64,000 nucleotides of DNA, from contig CAJTRO010000006.1 of assembly GCA_910579015.1 (NCBI GenBank), forward strand, positions 42,843 through 106,842, given 5' to 3'. The notes below the pieces were generated by a model. It was not told the origin of the DNA. It did no database searches and saw nothing but the letters and a program-made list of their open reading frames with translations. Below, in pieces: positions 57,615-64,000 of the stretch; within the stretch, counting starts at the first letter, position 1, and every line of letters starts with the position of its first letter. The stretch is from an uncultured Dorea sp. (GTDB taxonomy: Bacteria > Bacillota_A > Clostridia > Lachnospirales > Lachnospiraceae). A program made the position numbers and the translations under genes.

Positions 57615-59597
57615 CTACGGTTCCTTCTGAGTCTCATTTTCCTTGATCATCTCAAGAAATGTCTCTTCCGATATGATAGGAACCCCCAGATCGTTCGCCT
57701 TCTTATTCTTAGATGACGTACTCGTCACATCATTATTGATCAGATAATTGGTCTTGGAAGTAACCGATCCCGTCACCTTCCCTCCAAGGCTCTCGATCAG
57801 CTCCTTCACTTCCCCGCGGTTGGCAAAATGCTCTACACTTCCGGTGATCACAAAATTTACACCCGCAAAAATCTGCTTTGCTTCCTCCATAACCTCTTCC
57901 GGGATCACAAGCTCCCCAAGAAGGTCCCGAAACTGCCTGACATGACGCTCAGAAGCAAAATAATCCACAAACGCCTTCGCGATCACCCCGCCGACTCCCG
58001 GGATCTCGTTTAGCTCCTCCTCCGTGGCCTTAAGCATCGCTTCCACATCGTACCGGAATTCCTTACAGATCACCTTGGCGTTGGCAAGCCCGATATTGGC
58101 GATCCCAAGCGCATAGATCACCCGTGGCAGCGTCGTATTCCTTGCTTTCTCGGCGCTGGCGGCCAGGTTCCGGTAAGACTTCTCGCCGAAGCCCTCCAGA
58201 GACTGGATCTCCTCCTGATACCGGTCCAGATGGAAGATATCCGCAAATTCCCGTATATACCCAAGGGAAATGAACTTCTCAAGGGTTGCCTCCGACAATC
58301 CTTCGATATTAAGCGCATCCCGGCTGACAAACAGCGCGAAAGCCTTCACATGCTTCGCCTGACAGTCCGGATTGGTACAATACAATGCCTTCGCATTAGC
58401 AACCTGCCTGATCTCTGTAGCGCCGCTGCACACCGGGCATCTTAAAGGAATGTCAGAAACCCCGCTTCTCGTCAGATTCCTGGCAATCTGCGGAATGATC
58501 ATATTCGCCTTATATACCTCAATACGGTCTCCGATCCCAAGCTCCAGCTCTTCCATGATACTGATATTGTGGACGCTGGCACGGCTGACCGTCGTCCCCT
58601 CAAGCTCCACCGGCTCGAAGATCGCAACCGGGTTGATAAGCCCCGTTCTTGACGGGCTCCACTCAATCTCCACAAGCTTCGTCTCCCGTATCTCATCGGC
58701 CCACTTAAAAGCGAAGGAGTCCCTTGGAAACTTCGACGTCCGCCCCAGAGACCGTCCATACGCTATATCATCATATATTAGCACAAGACCGTCCGACGGG
58801 AAATCATTCTCCGCGATTTTTTCTGAAAAATTAATAACTTCGGCCTCCACGGTATCCGCCGTCACTTCATGGAATTCCACAACCTCGAACCCCTGATCCT
58901 TAAGCCAGTTCATCTGGCAGGCTCTTGAATTATGGAAATCCACATCCTCCGCCTGTACCAGCGAAAATGCATAGAATCTTACATTCCTCTTCGCCGTGAT
59001 CTCGTTGTTCAGCTGTCTCACCGAACCGCTGCACAGATTCCTCGGGTTCTTGTACTTCGCATCCACGTCCTCGATCCCGGCATTTATACGCTCAAATTCC
59101 TTATACCCTATGACGGCTTCCCCCCGTATGATCAGTTCGCCCTGATATGCGATCCGAAGAGGGATATTCCTGAACACCCTGGCATTATTCGTGATGACCT
59201 CGCCCACCTCGCCATTTCCGCGGGTGACGGCCTTATAAAGCTCTCCGCCGCGATAGGTCAGCACGATCGTAAGCCCGTCAAGCTTCCAGGAGATCAGCAC
59301 CTTCTGATCCCCCGCAAAACGCTTAAGCTCTTCAACCTCCTTCGTCTTGTCAAGGGACAGCATAGGGCTCTCGTGACGCTCCTTGGGCAGTTCGCTCAAG
59401 ACCTCATACCCCACATTCACCGTCGGACTGTTTGCAAGGGTTATGCCAAGCTCCTTTTCAAGCCCCAGCAATTCATCATACAGCCCGTCATACTCCCTGT
59501 TGCTCATAATCTCCGAAGCTTCCTGATAATACGCACGTCCCGCGTCATTCAGCTTCTCCACTAATTCTAACATTCTGGCTTTCTTCGATCCGCTCAT
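57615..59597 (-). CDS. ligA: NAD-dependent DNA ligase LigA
   Basis: A 660-residue ligase that seals nicks in replication and repair. The adenylation motif is SWKLDGLTIV (KxDG Lys near 110). The order of domains is Ia, adenylation, OB (about 320-400), Zn finger (CPVCSG...CTNPDCQAKH), helix-hairpin-helix (about 430-560; GIANIG and GVGG) and C-terminal BRCT (about 585-655). All regions are present. The 5' end overlaps the pseudouridine synthase gene by 53 bases and there is no strong ribosome site, so it is coupled to that gene. Confidence 0.95.
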   Translation of the reverse strand: MSGSKKARMLELVEKLNDAGRAYYQEASEIMSNREYDGLYDELLGLEKELGITLANSPTVNVGYEVLSELPKERHESPMLSLDKTKEVEELKRFAGDQKVLISWKLDGLTIVLTYRGGELYKAVTRGNGEVGEVITNNARVFRNIPLRIAYQGELIIRGEAVIGYKEFERINAGIEDVDAKYKNPRNLCSGSVRQLNNEITAKRNVRFYAFSLVQAEDVDFHNSRACQMNWLKDQGFEVVEFHEVTADTVEAEVINFSEKIAENDFPSDGLVLIYDDIAYGRSLGRTSKFPRDSFAFKWADEIRETKLVEIEWSPSRTGLINPVAIFEPVELEGTTVSRASVHNISIMEELELGIGDRIEVYKANMIIPQIARNLTRSGVSDIPLRCPVCSGATEIRQVANAKALYCTNPDCQAKHVKAFALFVSRDALNIEGLSEATLEKFISLGYIREFADIFHLDRYQEEIQSLEGFGEKSYRNLAASAEKARNTTLPRVIYALGIANIGLANAKVICKEFRYDVEAMLKATEEELNEIPGVGGVIAKAFVDYFASERHVRQFRDLLGELVIPEEVMEEAKQIFAGVNFVITGSVEHFANRGEVKELIESLGGKVTGSVTSKTNYLINNDVTSTSSKNKKANDLGVPIISEETFLEMIKENETQKEP

Positions 59598-60291
59598 ATA
59601 ACTCTTTTAACTCCTGCTCCGATAATTTTCTTACTTCACCAGACTTCAGTCTGCCAAGCTCTATATTCATGATCCTGACTCTGACCAGCCTGACCGCCTT
59701 ATATCCCAGGGCTTCACACATCCTGCGTATCTGCCGGTTCAGCCCCTGTGTCAGTATGATGGAGAACGTATACTTTCCGATGCGCTGCGCCCGGCACGGC
59801 CTGGTCACGGCATCCAGTCCCTTCTCTGTATCCCGTATCCTGACGCCCTCGCACATCTTCCTGATAAATTCCTCCGTAACCGGCTTATCCACCGTAACCC
59901 TGTACTCCTTCTCGTGCCCGTATCTCGCCCGCATCATCTTGTCGATCAGGTCTCCGTCATTGGTCATGATCAGCAGTCCTTCCGAATCCTTGTCAAGTCT
60001 CCCGGCATAGGTAATGCGCTCCGGATAATCCAGATACCGGATGATGCTCTTTCTCTCTCTTCGTTCCTCCGTGCAGACGATCCCCGCCGGCTTGTTCACC
60101 GCAAGCACAACCCTCTTCGGCCTGCCCCCGACGATCCTCTTTCCAAGCCGGACCTCCTGGCCTGGCTCCACCTTCGTCCCCGGGACTGCCCGCACTCCGT
60201 CTACCGTCACCTGTCCGTTCTCGATCAGGCGGTCTGCTTCTCTTCTGGAGCATATCCCCGCATCACTCAGATACTTATTCAACCTCACCAT
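59545..60291 (-). CDS. rRNA pseudouridine synthase (RsuA/RluB/RluF family)
   Basis: A 248-residue enzyme that isomerises uridine in ribosomal RNA. N-terminal S4 RNA-binding domain (MVRLNKYLSDAGICSRREAD, 1-60), then the catalytic domain with Asp in GRLDKDSEGLLIMTNDG and the RQIRRM segment (LTQGLNRQIRRMCEALG). The presence of the latter with a 'GL' terminus fits RluF/RluB. AAGGAG before 60291 outweighs the earlier in-frame ATG at 60330. First of the ligA pair. It overlaps ligA and directly follows the DHHW gene. Confidence 0.92.
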   Translation of the reverse strand: MVRLNKYLSDAGICSRREADRLIENGQVTVDGVRAVPGTKVEPGQEVRLGKRIVGGRPKRVVLAVNKPAGIVCTEERRERKSIIRYLDYPERITYAGRLDKDSEGLLIMTNDGDLIDKMMRARYGHEKEYRVTVDKPVTEEFIRKMCEGVRIRDTEKGLDAVTRPCRAQRIGKYTFSIILTQGLNRQIRRMCEALGYKAVRLVRVRIMNIELGRLKSGEVRKLSEQELKELYERIEESQNVRISGEAE

Positions 60292-60317
60292 TTCATTACT
60301 CCTTATCCGGGAAATCC

Positions 60318-61520
60318 TCACTTTAGACACCTGCTGATCCCACTGTCTTGTACAAATGTATTTCCTCCGTACAGAAATAATACACTCGAAATCTTATTCT
60401 CCTCCATGATCGTATCAAGATCCCCCTCATAGAGCCCGGGCTCTATCACGATCAGCTCCCTGTAGAACGGCGTGAGGAAAGGAATCAGGCAGTTAGCGTA
60501 TGAATCCTTAACGATCAGAAGCCTGTCTGTCGTATCCGCCGTCGTCCGTATATCCACCATCCCGTGACCGCCTCCCAGAAAGACCTCATATTCATTCTTT
60601 CCTATCAGCTTCGACCGGTCATACAGCGTGGCCGTCTTCACTCCTTCTTCTACATACTCCACCGCCAGGCTTATCTCCTCGTCCCTGTTCTTAGGCGTAT
60701 AGATAAAGATCGGCTCCGCATATCCTGTATTATACCCGCTTGCAGAAGATAACATGCCGTTAAATGAATTCGTGACCGCATACGGCTCAAGCCCAGGCGC
60801 CTTCTCCATGTCAAGCTTCATCACCTCCGCCAGAGCCTGATACGCATAATACGCCCCAAGCGACGTCCAGTGGCGGTCCGTGTGATAATAGATTTCCTCC
60901 TTCATGTGCTTTTCCAGCACAGTGCTTACATCCACCCATCGGACGCTGGTCTCCAACGTCTGCCGGATGGATTCGAAGCTCTGTCTCTCATCCCTTACGA
61001 CAGCGGAATCCGGCAGTTTTTCATCCAGAACATTCGCCGCCCCCGGAACCAGCATCAGATAGACCGGAACCTTCTCATATCTTCTGGCAAATTCTCCGAT
61101 CAGTTCTACGCTCTTATCGGTCTGTTCCTCATCAGGCGCGGCTATCTCCTCTAACAGGTAATCGTCCCGGCCCTTGTACACGCCGCCCTCCCTGCGCCTT
61201 CCGGCAAGCAGGTCCGTACCTGTCTTCATAAGCCTTAAGAGACTGCGCCCTGTAAACTGGTCTGTCCTGTACGCATCATATTCCCGCATATAACCGCCGT
61301 CCAGCACTCCCTTAAGGGACATCTTCGGCTTAACCGTAAGCTCCCTGTCCTCCCTATGGGAAAATCCCTTCTCGCCCGGTATCAGATCGATCAGGCTTAT
61401 GGTTCCCAGAAGTACGGCAAATACCGCCGCCACGGCTCTTCTTCTGTATATCTTCCCCTTCTTATCTTCCCTGCGCCTCTGACTCTGCTTCCCGCTCTTT
61501 TGTCTCTGTCTATTTCCCAC
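60318..61520 (-). CDS. DHHW/AlgJ-like membrane-anchored acetyl-transfer protein
   Basis: A 400-residue protein with an N-terminal helix (about 27-45) after a very basic start and an external SGNH-like domain: YHTDRHWTSLGAYYAY carries the D-x-H-W pair of AlgJ/AlgX-type O-acetyltransferases and VKDSYANC the nucleophile Ser. It pairs with the AlgI-like MBOAT gene upstream, the usual combination for moving acetyl groups across the membrane onto an exopolysaccharide or wall polymer. Start is GTG, twelve bases after GGAGG. Its stop overlaps the first codons of the longer pseudouridine synthase frame. Confidence 0.85.
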   Translation of the reverse strand: MGNRQRQKSGKQSQRRREDKKGKIYRRRAVAAVFAVLLGTISLIDLIPGEKGFSHREDRELTVKPKMSLKGVLDGGYMREYDAYRTDQFTGRSLLRLMKTGTDLLAGRRREGGVYKGRDDYLLEEIAAPDEEQTDKSVELIGEFARRYEKVPVYLMLVPGAANVLDEKLPDSAVVRDERQSFESIRQTLETSVRWVDVSTVLEKHMKEEIYYHTDRHWTSLGAYYAYQALAEVMKLDMEKAPGLEPYAVTNSFNGMLSSASGYNTGYAEPIFIYTPKNRDEEISLAVEYVEEGVKTATLYDRSKLIGKNEYEVFLGGGHGMVDIRTTADTTDRLLIVKDSYANCLIPFLTPFYRELIVIEPGLYEGDLDTIMEENKISSVLFLYGGNTFVQDSGISRCLK

Positions 61521-61566
61521 GCTCTAAAACCGCCTCCGATTATTTCCGTATAACCCCTGAATTTCC

Positions 61567-62964
61567 TCAAAATCTCAGATATAAGAAGGGATAGTGGACA
61601 CCCGTCACTAAATATGCCGTGCACAGCAAAAACAATACCCCATATATGATCCCGTTCACGACAGCCCTTCCTTTGCCTCCCCGGTTGAACAGTTTCTCGA
61701 ACCCTCTGTACATCCCCGGCGTAAGCCCCAAAAGCACTGCGATCAGAAGCCCCAGATTCGTGACCAGGATATAACGGACAAAAGGATCGCTCAGGCCGTT
61801 AATTCCCGCCCCGAACATCACCTGAAGATATTCGAGCGCCTCTTTGGGTGTTGGACACAAGAAAAACACCCATCCGGCAAATATCAGTATCACACTGAAG
61901 ATATGCCTTAAAACCCCCGGTATCCTCCTTAGACTCTCCCCGAGCATACTCATCCCGATCACAGTCAGAATCCCGAAGTAAAGCCCCCATATCACGAAAT
62001 TCCACGAGATGCCGTGCCACAGCCCGGCAAGAAGCCAGATGAGCAGAATACTGAACGCACTCCCTCTGCCGAGGAAACGATAAACATATTCTTCCACCCA
62101 CGCGCCAAGGGAGATATGCCATCTGCGCCAGAATGCTGTCACACCGCCTCCCGCATAGGGATAATCGAAGTTCTTCGGAAGCTCGAACCCGAACATCCAT
62201 CCAAGCCCGGCCGCCATATCCGAGTATCCGCCAAAAGCAAAATAAATCTGGAACGAAAACGCCGCCAGGCCGATCCAGGCTCCAAGCACCGACATCTGCC
62301 CTTCCTCCATCGCCATGAGCTCCTCGAACAGCCTCCCCAGATTATCCGCGAGTATCACCTTCTTGACAAGCCCTCTGACAAAGAACATCGCTCCCTCGCC
62401 GAACTTCACCCAGGAGCCCTTCCTGTCATGAAGCTGCCTCTCGAACACAGAGTATCTCACAACCGGCCCCGCCGGAAGCTTCACAAACAGCGTAACATAC
62501 AGCGCAAAGTCCACAGGATTCTTCTGCACCTTTGCATTTCCCCGATAAACGTCTATTATATAGGACAAGCTGTGGAATGTATAGAAGGTGATCCCCATCG
62601 GCACCAGCCATTCTATGCCAAAGCCTGCACTCTCTCCTGCATTCTGCGCCGGATACAGACTGCCAGGCAATGATTCCCCATATTTAAGCATTCCCAGCAT
62701 GACCATATTCACGATCAGGCAGACGGCCAGACGCATCCTGACGCCCCGGCGCTTCTTAGCCTTCCCCGCGATCCACAGACCGCAGACGTAATTGAAGATG
62801 ACAGAAACCAACATGAAACACAGATAGATCAGCCCGCCCCACGCATAGAAGATCAGGCTGGCCAGAAGAAGCACCCCGTTCTTCAGCCAGTCCGGCGCTA
62901 TATGATACACGATCAGGACGACCGGCAAAAATGCAAATATAAATATAATACTGTCAAATATCAT
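61567..62964 (-). CDS. AlgI/DltB-like MBOAT O-acyltransferase
   Basis: A 465-residue multi-pass membrane protein (about ten helices). MBOAT features: YPYAGGGVTAFWRRWHISLGAWVEEYVY with the RWH histidine region and LLAGLWHGISWNFVIWG with the catalytic His. PMGITFYTFHSLSYIIDVY is the typical early segment. It takes acetyl from the inside and hands it to the DHHW partner. AlgI-like rather than DltB, because no dlt genes are present. ATG at 62964 after GGAAAAG. Confidence 0.92.
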   Translation of the reverse strand: MIFDSIIFIFAFLPVVLIVYHIAPDWLKNGVLLLASLIFYAWGGLIYLCFMLVSVIFNYVCGLWIAGKAKKRRGVRMRLAVCLIVNMVMLGMLKYGESLPGSLYPAQNAGESAGFGIEWLVPMGITFYTFHSLSYIIDVYRGNAKVQKNPVDFALYVTLFVKLPAGPVVRYSVFERQLHDRKGSWVKFGEGAMFFVRGLVKKVILADNLGRLFEELMAMEEGQMSVLGAWIGLAAFSFQIYFAFGGYSDMAAGLGWMFGFELPKNFDYPYAGGGVTAFWRRWHISLGAWVEEYVYRFLGRGSAFSILLIWLLAGLWHGISWNFVIWGLYFGILTVIGMSMLGESLRRIPGVLRHIFSVILIFAGWVFFLCPTPKEALEYLQVMFGAGINGLSDPFVRYILVTNLGLLIAVLLGLTPGMYRGFEKLFNRGGKGRAVVNGIIYGVLFLLCTAYLVTGVHYPFLYLRF

Positions 62965-63019
62965 GACCAAACTTTTCCTTCTCTAATGAAAGTTTACGAC
63001 GGCATCCTGCCGTGCCGGC

Positions 63020-63817
63020 TTACAGCTCTGCCTCTTCTGCCATATGATCGGCCCATTTCTCATAATAGCCGCTCCCCATATGAATCCCGTCCTCAGTATA
63101 GTATTCGTCCTCCACAAGACTGCCGTTATCAATGAACAGAACGTCTAATTCCCCGCACAGCTCCTCTAATTCCTGATTATACTTGGAGATATTGCCGTAC
63201 AGCGGATTCTTATCTATCACAGACTGCTGTACAGGAAGAATGCTGTTGACGCAGATCTTCGTATCCGGCAGTTCTTCCTTAAGCCTGTCAAGCACATCTC
63301 TGTATGCGTCCGTAAATACCGAGACATGCCCCGTCGATGCCACAATGTCATTGATCCCATACGAAAGAAACAGTACCTGAGGCGCTGTCTCGACAGCCTT
63401 CTCGATATGCCCCTCTATTCTTGTCTCCTCCGTATCGCACACTCCGGAATTACCCTCTGCCGTCACGCGTGCCTTCTCAAGCACGCCATGCTCGTACAGC
63501 CCCTGGGTAATGGAATCCCCGATCACGAATGAATTGGCAAACTTCTCTCCGATCGTGCGGTTCGCCCATGCCTCGTCTGCCGCGCGTTCTTCCTCCTCCA
63601 ATACCTGGATCTGCCCGTCGATCGCCTTCACATCCAACCCTTCCATCTCCTTAAGCCGCTTAAGACCTTCGGTTGGATCCTCCCTGGGATTCATCATGCC
63701 TGCCGTAACTACCAGGCTCCCGATCATGAGCATGAGGAGCATGAGGAACACGGATATCCTCAGAACAACGTCTCTGTCTTCTCTTTTTCTTGTTGTCTTC
63801 GCCTTATCTCTTCCCAC
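63020..63817 (-). CDS. SGNH/GDSL-family hydrolase, membrane-anchored
   Basis: A 265-residue protein with one N-terminal helix (about 18-40), a charged linker and an external SGNH domain: block I FVIGDSITQG (Ser near 99), block III YGINDIV, block V DGIHMG (Asp/His). All catalytic residues are kept. As part of the MBOAT-DHHW set it could deacetylate, or act as the final acetyl-transfer enzyme for, a cell-surface polymer. Start is GTG at 63817. First gene of the operon, behind the promoter at 63872-63900. Confidence 0.88.
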   Translation of the reverse strand: MGRDKAKTTRKREDRDVVLRISVFLMLLMLMIGSLVVTAGMMNPREDPTEGLKRLKEMEGLDVKAIDGQIQVLEEEERAADEAWANRTIGEKFANSFVIGDSITQGLYEHGVLEKARVTAEGNSGVCDTEETRIEGHIEKAVETAPQVLFLSYGINDIVASTGHVSVFTDAYRDVLDRLKEELPDTKICVNSILPVQQSVIDKNPLYGNISKYNQELEELCGELDVLFIDNGSLVEDEYYTEDGIHMGSGYYEKWADHMAEEAEL

Positions 63818-63871
63818 TAAAGGTCATCACTCCTCTGCCTCGGTCCGCACTTCTAACGCATATATGACAAT

Positions 63872-63900
63872 ATTGTACTGTTTTTCCCTCTAAAAGTCAA
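63872..63900 (-). promoter_or_regulatory. Promoter of the O-acetylation operon
   Basis: Minus strand TTGACT (63895-63900), 17 bp, TACAAT (63872-63877), about 45 bases ahead of the SGNH gene. Confidence 0.75.
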
Positions 63901-63927
63901 ATATATGCTATACTATACCAAGAATAA

Positions 63928-63960
63928 GTTACTGTTCACACCCATGGGTGCTCCAGTAAC
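63928..63960. repeat. Nested palindrome near the right edge
   Basis: GTTACTG (63928-63934) and CAGTAAC (63954-63960) enclose the perfect palindrome CACCCATGGGTG (63939-63950). Its context is cut by the window edge; it may be the terminator or a repetitive intergenic element. Confidence 0.5.
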
Positions 63961-64000
63961 AGTATCCAGCCCATTTTAAGTCGCCTTCGGCGAGGGGCTG

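Overview
The window comes from a Gram-positive Firmicute, most likely a gut Lachnospiraceae (Clostridium cluster XIVa) genome. Evidence: AAGGAGG-type ribosome binding sites, sigma-A promoters, a CIRCE-controlled clpB, sortase-dependent pili, SipW/TasA-type proteins, VanR/VanS-like two-component systems and several Rpn-family nuclease genes. Identifications rest on motifs and remembered family features; no database search was possible.

Layout. 1-5.0 kb: the start of an iron-containing alcohol dehydrogenase gene, DAHP synthase, a V4R-PAS-GGDEF signalling protein, a small tyrosine phosphatase, and a RelA/SpoT-like small synthetase with a tiny partner gene (possible toxSAS pair). 5.0-20.4 kb: two two-component systems and two ABC export systems. 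Between them lie an Rpn pseudogene, a PemK/MazF toxin followed by two related small structured RNAs, an HxlR/radical-SAM divergent pair and a TxpA-like type I toxin-antitoxin locus. The Gld-like ABC/DUF4340 operon (15.6-20.4 kb) and the first two-component system (5.2 kb) share a three-block control region with identical spacing. 20.7-25.8 kb: an AT-rich 5 kb integrated element in the 3' end of tRNA-Pro(CGG). It has a 34-bp att repeat, a tyrosine integrase, a rolling-circle Rep gene broken by an in-frame TAG, a cI-like repressor switch and small cargo genes. 25.7-26.0 kb: tRNA-Pro and tRNA-Gln.

26.1-43.7 kb: a large surface-fibre cluster, all on the minus strand. It encodes a BTAD-type regulator with a degenerate GGDEF-like tail, a class B sortase, a SipW-type signal peptidase, a MucBP-type anchored protein, a wall-anchored protein, two TasA/camelysin-like proteins, a minor pilin, a class C sortase, an LPSTGG shaft pilin, a 1456-residue LPETGG tip protein with nine HxHxxxC repeats, a second signal peptidase and two coiled-coil paralogues. 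43.8-46.6 kb: a tandem duplication of Rpn genes with long leaders, plus a decayed fragment.

46.6-64 kb: mostly core genes: vanZ-like, dinB, clpB with CIRCE, a C39-like peptidase, tRNA-Pro(TGG) and tRNA-Gly(TCC), a D-2-hydroxyacid dehydrogenase, an LspA-like protein, a subtilisin-family protease, clpX, ligA, an rRNA pseudouridine synthase, and a cell-surface O-acetylation set (DHHW/AlgJ-like, AlgI-like MBOAT, SGNH hydrolase).

The best candidates for something undescribed are the twin small RNAs next to the PemK toxin, the RelA/SpoT-like pair, the duplicated control region linking the first two-component system to the Gld-like operon, and the mixed pilus/TasA cluster with its 17-bp repeat array and metal-knuckle tip protein.
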